Shown: positions 5,150 through 10,852 of the stretch, in pieces
Layout of the letters: each line of letters begins with the position of its first letter
Position numbering within the stretch: the first letter of the stretch is position 1
Source of the DNA: Alphaproteobacteria bacterium
GTDB taxonomy: Bacteria > Pseudomonadota > Alphaproteobacteria > Micropepsales > Micropepsaceae
DNA length: 13,122 nucleotides
NCBI GenBank assembly: GCA_017307315.1
Contig: JAFKFF010000097.1
Coordinates: 1 to 13,122 of the forward strand
Direction: 5' to 3'
The notes under the pieces: generated by a model
The model's input: only the letters and a program-made list of their open reading frames with translations
Database searches by the model: none
What the model was told of the DNA's origin: nothing
Program-made: the position numbers and the translations under genes

Positions 5150-7753
5150 ATGCGCACCGAAGAACCCCGCGCCATCCATCTTGCCGATTACACGGCGCCC
5201 GGTTTCCGTATCGAGACCGTCCATCTCGATTTCGCCCTCGATCCCGAAGCCACCCGGGTCAAGGCGAAACTCGCCATCCGGCGCAAGACCGCGGGCGTAC
5301 CCCTGGTGCTTCATGGCGAAGAGTTGAAGCTCGTTTCCATCTCGATCGACGGCCGCGCGCTCGGCGAAGCCGACTATGCGCTGGACGAAAAATCCCTCGC
5401 CATCGCCCGGGTTCCGGACCATTTCGTGCTGGAAACCGAATGCGAGATCGCGCCCGCCGCCAATACCGCGCTGGAGGGCCTTTACCAGTCGGGCGGCATC
5501 TTCTGCACCCAATGCGAACCGGAAGGCTTCCGCCGCATCACCTGGTTCCTGGACCGGCCCGACAATCTTTCCATCTTCACCGTGCGGATGGAAGCCGCCA
5601 AGGAGCAATATCCGGTGCTCCTGTCCAACGGCAACCGGATCGCAGCCGATGACCTTCCCGGCGGGCGGCATTTCGCGGTCTGGCACGACCCCTTTCCCAA
5701 GCCCTCCTACCTCTTCGCCCTGGTGGCGGGCGACCTGGGTTCGATCCATGACGGTTTCACCACCATGTCCGGGCGCGAGGTCGCGCTCGCCATCTATGTC
5801 GAGCATGGCAACGAGCCGCGCGCGAGCTATGCCATGGGCGCGCTCAAACGGGCGATGAAATGGGACGAAGAGGCGTACGGCCGCGAATACGATCTCGACA
5901 TCTTCATGATCGTGGCGGTCTCGGCCTTCAACATGGGAGCGATGGAAAATAAGGGCCTCAACATCTTCAACGACAAGGTGCTGCTGGCCTCGCCCGAAAC
6001 CGCGACCGACGACGATTATGCCCGCATCGAAAGCGTCGTCGCCCATGAGTATTTCCACAATTGGACGGGCGACCGCATCACCTGCCGCGACTGGTTCCAG
6101 CTTTCCTTGAAGGAAGGCCTCACGGTGTTCCGCGACCAGAGCTTTTCCGGCGACATGCGCAGCCATGGCGTGCAGCGCATCCAGGACGTCCGCGCGCTGC
6201 GCGGCCGCCAGTTCCAGGAAGATGCAGGGCCGCTTGCCCATCCGGTGCAGCCGCAGAGCTATATCGAGATCAACAATTTCTACACGGCCACGGTTTACGA
6301 AAAGGGCTCCGAAGTCATCGGCATGCTGAAGACCTTGGTGGGGCCGGACGGCTACCGCAAGGCGACCGATCTTTATTTCGCGCGCCATGACGGGGAAGCG
6401 GCGACCGTCGAGGACTGGGTGAAATGCTTCGAGGACACCAGCGGCCGCGATCTTTCGCAGTTCCGCCTCTGGTACCGTCAGGCAGGCACCCCGCGCATCA
6501 CGGCGCAAAGCAGTTACGACGCCAAAGCGCGCGCTTATACGCTGACGCTTTCCCAAACCCTTCCCGCCACGCCCGGTCAACCGGCCAAGGCGCCGATGCA
6601 TGTGCCGGTTCGGATCGGCCTTGTCGGCCGCAGCGGTGCGGCACTTGCCCTGACCCTGGACGGCGAGAACGAATCCGGCCCCGACAGCCGTGTGCTGGAA
6701 TTGACCGAGGCGCGGCAGAGCTTCCTCTTCGTCGATGTCGCGGAAGAACCGCTTCTGTCGCTGGGGCGCGGCTTCTCCGCGCCGGCGCATTTCGAAGTGC
6801 GCCAGAGCCGCAAGGATCGCGCCGTGCTGATGGGCCGGGATGGCGATGATTTCAATCGCTGGGAAGCGGGTCAGGCCCTGGCGGCGGAGATCATGCTGCA
6901 GGGCGATGGCGCCGATGGCGACTATGTCGCGGCACTGGGACCGGTGCTGAACCAGGCTGGCAACGATCCCGCCTTCGCCGCCCAGATGCTGGCACCGCCG
7001 ACGGAGAGCGAGTTGGCGGCGATGCGCGCCCCGGCCGATCCCGATGCCATACACGCCGCGCGCGCGGCGCTGATCCGCTCGGTAGCGCATGCCCACGGCG
7101 CGCGGCTGGCGGAGATCTACGAGCATATGCGCGATGCGGGTGATTACAGTCCCGACGCGCGACCGGCCGGCCGGCGGGCCTTGCGCAATGCCTGCCTGCG
7201 CTATCTCACCGCCGCCGACGACGAAGCCGCGGCGGGCCTGGCCGATGCGCACTATCGGACCGCCACCAACATGACCGACATGATCGCCGGTCTGGCGGCG
7301 CTTACCCGCATGGAGAGCCCGCTGCGCGACAAGGCCTTCACCCATTTCCACGACCGCTTCCGCGCCGATCCGCTGGTCCTGGACAAATGGATGAGCCTGC
7401 AGGCGCTGGCGCCTCTGCCGGACACCGTGGCGTCTGTACGCGCGTTGATGAAGCATCCCGCCTTCGACATGAAAAACCCCAACAGGGTCCGCGCCCTGAT
7501 CGGCGCTTTCAGCGCCAATCACCTGCGCTTCCACGACAAGTCCGGCGCCGGATACCGTCTCCTGGGCGAAACGATCCGCATGCTCGACCCCATGAACCCA
7601 CAAGTCGCAGCGCGGCTGGCGGGCGCCTTCGAGAGCTGGCGGCGGTACGATGCCAGCCGCCAGGGCCTGATGCGGGCGGAATTGGAAACGACCCTGGCGC
7701 AGAAGGGCCTGTCGCCCAACCTGTTTGAAGTCGCTTCCAAAATTCTTGGCTAA
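5150..7753 (+). CDS. pepN: Aminopeptidase N (M1 family zinc metallopeptidase)
   Basis: Removes N-terminal amino acids from peptides during cytoplasmic protein turnover. It has 867 residues, essentially the length of E. coli PepN (about 870). Visible motifs: substrate N-terminus-recognition GAMEN at 263-267, zinc site HEYFH at 299-303 with the third ligand Glu322 in LSLKEGLT (19 residues after the second His, as in PepN), and transition-state Tyr383 in TATVYEKG. The N-terminal beta domain (about 1-190), catalytic domain (about 190-445), small beta domain (about 446-545) and all-helical C-terminal domain (to 867, with LNPMNPQVAARL-like features near 810-820) are all represented. There is no signal peptide. 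ATG 5150 has GAGG five bases upstream. It stands alone on the plus strand, 99 bp after the hypothetical gene. Its TAA stop forms part of a 13-bp palindrome next to a CtrA box. Confidence 0.97.
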   Translation: MRTEEPRAIHLADYTAPGFRIETVHLDFALDPEATRVKAKLAIRRKTAGVPLVLHGEELKLVSISIDGRALGEADYALDEKSLAIARVPDHFVLETECEIAPAANTALEGLYQSGGIFCTQCEPEGFRRITWFLDRPDNLSIFTVRMEAAKEQYPVLLSNGNRIAADDLPGGRHFAVWHDPFPKPSYLFALVAGDLGSIHDGFTTMSGREVALAIYVEHGNEPRASYAMGALKRAMKWDEEAYGREYDLDIFMIVAVSAFNMGAMENKGLNIFNDKVLLASPETATDDDYARIESVVAHEYFHNWTGDRITCRDWFQLSLKEGLTVFRDQSFSGDMRSHGVQRIQDVRALRGRQFQEDAGPLAHPVQPQSYIEINNFYTATVYEKGSEVIGMLKTLVGPDGYRKATDLYFARHDGEAATVEDWVKCFEDTSGRDLSQFRLWYRQAGTPRITAQSSYDAKARAYTLTLSQTLPATPGQPAKAPMHVPVRIGLVGRSGAALALTLDGENESGPDSRVLELTEARQSFLFVDVAEEPLLSLGRGFSAPAHFEVRQSRKDRAVLMGRDGDDFNRWEAGQALAAEIMLQGDGADGDYVAALGPVLNQAGNDPAFAAQMLAPPTESELAAMRAPADPDAIHAARAALIRSVAHAHGARLAEIYEHMRDAGDYSPDARPAGRRALRNACLRYLTAADDEAAAGLADAHYRTATNMTDMIAGLAALTRMESPLRDKAFTHFHDRFRADPLVLDKWMSLQALAPLPDTVASVRALMKHPAFDMKNPNRVRALIGAFSANHLRFHDKSGAGYRLLGETIRMLDPMNPQVAARLAGAFESWRRYDASRQGLMRAELETTLAQKGLSPNLFEVASKILG

Positions 7754-7763
7754 CGTCACGTTA
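7751..7763. repeat. 13-bp palindrome TAACGTCACGTTA
   Basis: TAACGT-C-ACGTTA has perfect 6-bp arms around one central base. It begins with the pepN stop codon and shares its last three bases with the following CtrA box. It has the size of a dimeric transcription-factor operator; no binder can be named. Confidence 0.45.
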
Positions 7764-7776
7764 ACCACTCATTAAC
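7761..7776 (+). promoter_or_regulatory. CtrA box (TTAACC-N5-TTAAC)
   Basis: TTAACCACTCATTAAC is an exact TTAA-N7-TTAAC site, and both halves extend to TTAACC as a direct repeat. It starts eight bases after the pepN stop and ends 71 bp before the kinase ATG. No convincing -10 is visible downstream, so activation versus repression cannot be read from spacing. Confidence 0.8.
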
Positions 7777-7788
7777 CCCGGTGGACAG

Positions 7789-7831
7789 CGAGTCGTCGAT
7801 TCGCGTACTCCTGGACGAATCGCTGATTCGC
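7789..7831 (+). repeat. Two 16-bp operator-like repeats containing four GANTC sites
   Basis: Unit 1 (7789-7804, CGAGTCGTCGATTCGC) and unit 2 (7816-7831, CGAATCGCTGATTCGC) match at 13 of 16 positions and repeat every 27 bp. Each is a near or perfect inverted repeat CGARTC-N3-GATTCG. Each contains two GANTC sequences, the target of the cell-cycle methyltransferase CcrM (7790-7794, 7798-7802, 7817-7821, 7825-7829). The block lies between the CtrA box and the kinase start codon. It could be a methylation-sensitive tandem operator. Confidence 0.7.
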
Positions 7832-7837
7832 TTTTTT
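7816..7837 (+). terminator. Weak hairpin followed by T6 in the kinase leader
   Basis: CGAATC-GCT-GATTCG forms a 6-bp stem (three GC pairs) followed by C and TTTTTT (7832-7837). It resembles a weak intrinsic terminator 63 bp after the pepN stop. Its left arm can alternatively pair with CGATTCG at 7797-7803, an attenuator-like choice. The stem is short, and the same bases form the operator-like repeat, so the terminator reading is only tentative. Confidence 0.3.
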
Positions 7838-7847
7838 CGGGGGCAGC

Positions 7848-9386
7848 ATGGCGCATCAGGGCGCCTTGAAGGGACCATGGGAGCTTGCAGGACGGGCCCT
7901 GCCCCGTCGCGTCCTGCGCAATGTCCGGCTGATGGTGCCGATTTCGATCGCCCTGATCTGCGGCTGCTTTGCGGCCACGGCGGTTCTTTCCATGCGGCTG
8001 GACCGTACCCACGCCCTGAACCAGGCAACCCATTACGAACAGCGCCGCGCGGGAGACCTGGCGGCGGTGGCGGGCGCGTCCCTGGACAGGCTGGTGGCGG
8101 CAGGCCTCGGCTTCGCGCGCAATCCCGGTGCCGCCATCGCCGAGCCCGGCATCCGCAACATCGCGGTGTTTCAGGGCAATGAAGCCCGCGCGGTGCTGAA
8201 ACCGCAAAGTGCGCTGCCGCCTGCGCCGGCGTTCACGGGATCGCGGACCCTGTTCCGCTTCGGGCCGCATGCGGGATTGGCGCTGCGCGACGATGCCGGG
8301 ATCGTCACGGTGCTGTTCGATCCGGCGCTGCTGGCGCCACCGTCCCTGATGCAGGATGCCATGCTGGTCGTCGATGGCGTGCCGCTGGCGGGCAACGCGC
8401 TTTCCGCCGATGGCATGCGCCAGGAACAGCCCGTGCCGGGCTGGCCGCTGGCCGCGGTCACGGCATTGGACAGCGACGGCGCGCTGGCCAGCTGGCGCGG
8501 CCTTCTTCCTTTCTATCTCTTCGTCATCCTGGGTCCGGCCATCGTCGGCGGCTGGCTGGCGGCGCTTTTCGTCGGCGCCTTCGAGCGGCACCAAAAGGCG
8601 GCGCATGCGATCCGGGCGCTCAAGACCACGCGCCCGGTCGAGGCCAGGCTGATGGTGCGGCTGGCCAACGCCGAACGCGCCGCTTTCGAGGCCGCGCGCT
8701 CCAAATCTGAATTCATCGCCCATATGAGCCACGAGTTGCGCACGCCGCTCAATGCGGTGATCGGATTTTCGGACATCATCGCCCAGGGCCTGTTCGGCCC
8801 TCCCGGCCATCCCAAATATGCGGAATACGCCAGGGACATCGGAGAGGCGGGACGCAGCCTTCACACCCGCATCGGCGATGTCCTGGAATTCGCCAACATC
8901 GAAGCTGGGCGCCATCCGCTCAATCCCATGGCGACCGATCTGGCGGCGCTGGCCAATGCCTGCGTCGAGGAACACAAGGGCCGCGCCTTCTCCCGTCGCA
9001 TTCAGCTCGATCTGGGAAAGGTCGCGGCGGCGCCAGTCCATGCCGACCCCGTCGCCGTGCGGCGCATTCTCTCGAATCTGATTTCCAACGCCCTCGCCTA
9101 TACCGCCGAAGGCGGCTCGGTCCTGGTCGATGTGCATATCGAAGAGGGCGCGGGTGTGGCGCTGGTGCGCGACAGCGGCCCCGGCTTTTCCCGCGCCGAG
9201 CGGGGCCGGGCGGGGCGTCCGTTCCAGCGTTTCGACCGGCCCGGGCATGTCACCGGCGCGGGGCTGGGCCTTGCCATCGCGATGGAGCTTGCCCGCCGCA
9301 TGGGCGGCGCGATGCGCCTTTCGTCCCTGCCGGGCCATGGCAGCGCGATGGAATTGCGCCTGCCGAAAGCCGAAGCCGCGGCCTGA
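7848..9386 (+). CDS. Membrane sensor histidine kinase, PleC/DivJ (PdhS)-like
   Basis: A 512-residue two-component sensor kinase of the inner membrane. Layout: TM1 about 28-48, a periplasmic sensing region of about 170 residues (49-218) ending in a PDC-like segment (GWPLAAVTALDSDGALASWR), TM2 about 219-245, then about 45 residues of linker straight into the kinase core with no PAS domain. H-box SKSEFIAHMSHELRTPLNAV (phosphoacceptor His295), then GFSDIIAQGLFGPPGHPKYA and EYARDIGEAGRSL, the DHp type shared by PleC, DivJ and PdhS kinases that signal to DivK/PleD. The ATP domain is intact: N-box ILSNLISNA (Asn414), G1 DSGPG (442-446), F-box RPFQRF, G2 GAGLGLAIA (470-478). No receiver domain is fused and no response regulator is adjacent. 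ATG 7848 follows GGGGG (7839-7843). The upstream gap carries a CtrA box and four GANTC sites. Kinase identity is certain; DivK as partner is inference. Confidence 0.93.
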   Translation: MAHQGALKGPWELAGRALPRRVLRNVRLMVPISIALICGCFAATAVLSMRLDRTHALNQATHYEQRRAGDLAAVAGASLDRLVAAGLGFARNPGAAIAEPGIRNIAVFQGNEARAVLKPQSALPPAPAFTGSRTLFRFGPHAGLALRDDAGIVTVLFDPALLAPPSLMQDAMLVVDGVPLAGNALSADGMRQEQPVPGWPLAAVTALDSDGALASWRGLLPFYLFVILGPAIVGGWLAALFVGAFERHQKAAHAIRALKTTRPVEARLMVRLANAERAAFEAARSKSEFIAHMSHELRTPLNAVIGFSDIIAQGLFGPPGHPKYAEYARDIGEAGRSLHTRIGDVLEFANIEAGRHPLNPMATDLAALANACVEEHKGRAFSRRIQLDLGKVAAAPVHADPVAVRRILSNLISNALAYTAEGGSVLVDVHIEEGAGVALVRDSGPGFSRAERGRAGRPFQRFDRPGHVTGAGLGLAIAMELARRMGGAMRLSSLPGHGSAMELRLPKAEAAA

Positions 9387-9388
9387 TT

Positions 9389-9874
9389 TCAGGAAGGGGC
9401 GGTCCGCCGCATCAGCCGCCGCCACCAGGGACCGGCGCGCCGTGCCTTGATGCGTTCGGCGACAGCCCTTCGCTCCGCCGGGGTCAGCGCGTCGATCATG
9501 TCGTGCTGCAACGATACGGTTTCTTCTTCCAGCGCCGCGTCGGCGGCGCGCACATCGTCCAGCGCGCGGCCAAAATCGGCCGAGGAATAATTGGGCGCAT
9601 CGAGAACCCGCAGGGCTTCCTGGCGGGCGCTGCGCGCCGCGCGGCGCCGGTCGCGCAAGGCATCGCGATGTTCGGCCGCCAGGTCGCGGATCTTCTCCCG
9701 CTGCGCCTGCGGCAGCCCGCGCGCGATCTGTGCCGGCGCCATCACGCCGGGGGCGGCAAAGAGACGGCCGCCCCGTCCCATGCCGACCGCGATCATGGCG
9801 ATCAATCCCACATTCAGGCAAAGCGACAGCACCAGAAGCACGGCGCGCGCCCGCGACGGCGTTGCATCGGCCAT
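9389..9874 (-). CDS. Periplasmic sensor protein of the heavy-metal-sensor (CnrX/ZraP/CpxP-like) type
   Basis: 161 residues. A single N-terminal membrane anchor (about 11-31, VLLVLSLCLNVGLIAMIAVG) is followed by a long charged helical periplasmic domain. That domain contains LPQAQREKIRDLAAEHRDAL (54-73) and ends with LTPAERRAVAERI (130-142), recalling the LTxxQ repeats of Spy/CpxP and Metal_resist proteins. Possible metal ligands are His69, His124 and Met126 (QHDM); the spacing is not that of CnrX, so metal and even metal sensing are unproven. Its ATG directly abuts the anti-sigma stop, with a perfect AGGAGG (9883-9888) eight bases upstream inside the anti-sigma gene. It is the last gene of a sigma/anti-sigma/sensor operon. 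It probably binds the anti-sigma in the periplasm and releases the sigma factor on stress. Confidence 0.75.
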   Translation of the reverse strand: MADATPSRARAVLLVLSLCLNVGLIAMIAVGMGRGGRLFAAPGVMAPAQIARGLPQAQREKIRDLAAEHRDALRDRRRAARSARQEALRVLDAPNYSSADFGRALDDVRAADAALEEETVSLQHDMIDALTPAERRAVAERIKARRAGPWWRRLMRRTAPS

Positions 9875-10228
9875 TTAGGAATCCTCCTGCTGGTCGGACG
9901 ACAGGCTGAAGGCGGCAGGTTGTTCCAAGGAGAAAGCGGGCGCGGCGTCCTCCGCCGCGGCAGGCAACACCGTTCCCAGGCCGGCTCCGACCAACAGTGC
10001 CGCCGCCAGCGCGGCGCCGGGTGCCCAGCGCGGCGCGCCCGGCCAGACAAGATCCGCGAAACGGGCAAAACCTGCTTTCCAGGCCGCGCCCGCGCCATGC
10101 GGCCGCGCCTCCCGCCAGGCGTCATACGCCGCCAGCAGAGCCGCCTCGAATCCCGGCGGCGGCGCTTCTTGCGGCAGACGCTTGACCATCCGATCCGTGA
10201 AGTCGCGATCCGAAATCTCACCGCTCAT
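9875..10228 (-). CDS. Putative membrane anti-sigma factor
   Basis: 117 residues: a cytoplasmic N-terminal part (1-68) with an amphipathic start (ISDRDFTDRMVKRLPQEAPP), one membrane segment (about 69-91, APGAALAAALLVGAGLGTVL) and a short periplasmic tail. This is the topology of small anti-sigma factors such as CnrY. No HxxxCxxC zinc motif of ZAS-type anti-sigmas is present. Identity comes mainly from context: the ATG overlaps the sigma stop by ATGA (10225-10228), with GGGAGAG upstream, and the sensor gene follows without a gap. Inferred role: it sequesters the adjacent ECF sigma at the membrane until the periplasmic partner signals. Confidence 0.7.
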   Translation of the reverse strand: MSGEISDRDFTDRMVKRLPQEAPPPGFEAALLAAYDAWREARPHGAGAAWKAGFARFADLVWPGAPRWAPGAALAAALLVGAGLGTVLPAAAEDAAPAFSLEQPAAFSLSSDQQEDS

Positions 10229-10776
10229 GTCCGCTCTCCCGTAAAATCGTTCAAATGCGCCAGGCGGGTCCGCAAGGTTCGGCGGCCGCGCGCCAGGAGC
10301 GATTCCAAAGCTTCAACGGAGATGCCCATCATCTCCGCCGCTTCGACATTGCCGTACTCCTGGAAATGACAGAGCAGGATCGCGGCCCGCTGCCGTTCCG
10401 GCAGGCCCTCCAGGGCGCGCGCGATTTCCTGCGCCTGTGCGTTCGCCTCCAGCCTAGTGTCCGCCGGGACCGTATCGTCCGCGACGTCGGACGCAGCTTC
10501 CAACGGCTGGGTCGGGCGGCGGCGCAGCCGGTCGTAACACTGGTTCAGCATCACGCGGTAAAGCCAGGTTTCGAACTTGGCGCGCCCCGGCTGCCAATGC
10601 GCGGCGTGAGTCCAGAGGCGCAGAAAGACTTCCTGCACCGCATCCTCGGCCTCGCCGCCCAGCATCCGGCGCGCCACCGAAAGCAGTTTGGGCGCATGAC
10701 GGGCGATCAGCCGGGCGGTCGCGGCGCGGTCGCCTCGCCCGGCCCCGGCAACATCTTCGGCATCGGGATCATGCAT
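10225..10776 (-). CDS. ECF-type RNA polymerase sigma factor
   Basis: 183 residues, normal for an ECF sigma. Region 2 spans about 17-88 with EDAVQEVFLRLW (core binding and -10 recognition) and KFETWLYRVMLNQCYDRLRR. Region 4 spans about 115-172 with LEGLPERQRAAILLCHFQEY and the helix-turn-helix NVEAAEMMGISVEALESLLA. There is no C-terminal extension. It directs RNA polymerase to a small regulon, probably including its own operon. It is the first gene of the unit and overlaps the anti-sigma gene by 4 bp. ATG 10776 lacks a Shine-Dalgarno. Just upstream lie an 8-bp inverted repeat and a CGTT motif that could be an ECF -10, so the message may have a very short leader. Inducing signal unknown. Confidence 0.93.
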   Translation of the reverse strand: MHDPDAEDVAGAGRGDRAATARLIARHAPKLLSVARRMLGGEAEDAVQEVFLRLWTHAAHWQPGRAKFETWLYRVMLNQCYDRLRRRPTQPLEAASDVADDTVPADTRLEANAQAQEIARALEGLPERQRAAILLCHFQEYGNVEAAEMMGISVEALESLLARGRRTLRTRLAHLNDFTGERT

Positions 10777-10789
10777 CGCGGAATCTTTT

Positions 10790-10811
10790 GAACGGAGCAG
10801 CCCCTCCGTTC
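10790..10811. repeat. Perfect 8-bp inverted repeat before the sigma gene
   Basis: GAACGGAG-CAGCCC-CTCCGTTC on the plus strand, 13 bp upstream of the sigma ATG. No T-run follows in the direction of the operon, so it is not an intrinsic terminator for the FAD oxidoreductase genes. It overlaps GGAAC and CGTT elements on the minus strand and may be an operator or part of an autoregulated promoter. Confidence 0.55.
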
Positions 10812-10820
10812 CGTTGCAGG
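10793..10820 (-). promoter_or_regulatory. Possible ECF-type promoter elements for the sigma operon
   Basis: Reading the minus strand, GCAACGGAAC precedes CGTTCAAAA. GGAAC and CGTT are the typical halves of alphaproteobacterial ECF promoters, but GGAAC to CGTT is only 13 bp, while GCAAC to CGTT is 18 bp. The usual spacing is about 16-17, so neither fits exactly. Autoregulation is common for ECF operons, which is the main reason to list it. Confidence 0.3.
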
Positions 10821-10852
10821 GAAAGACAGCCTTGCCGTCCTGTTAACGTGGT

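Noticed and set aside
7089..7274. Short plus-strand frames inside pepN and other genes
   Set aside because: Out-of-frame shadows of long genes with clear motifs; no ribosome-binding sites or domain signatures.
5120..7768. 882-codon open frame on the minus strand
   Set aside because: Antisense to pepN over its whole length; pepN carries GAMEN, HExxH and the conserved Glu and Tyr. No motif appears in the antisense product.
7781..8182. 133-codon frame starting GTG in the kinase leader, considered as a leader peptide
   Set aside because: It overlaps the kinase by more than 300 bp out of frame, is far too long for an attenuation leader and has no Shine-Dalgarno. The repeated residues in it simply reflect the DNA repeat.
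7761..9821. 686-codon open frame on the minus strand
   Set aside because: Antisense to the histidine kinase and crossing into the sensor gene in another frame; low-complexity His/Arg/Gln composition.
9389..9874. Direct naming of the sensor as CnrX
   Set aside because: Only topology, helical character and gene context agree; the His-x3-His and His-x3-Met ligand pairs of CnrX are not present.
10790..10811. Intrinsic terminator for the FAD oxidoreductase genes
   Set aside because: The 8-bp stem is followed by AAAAG on the minus strand, with no U-tract in the transcript.
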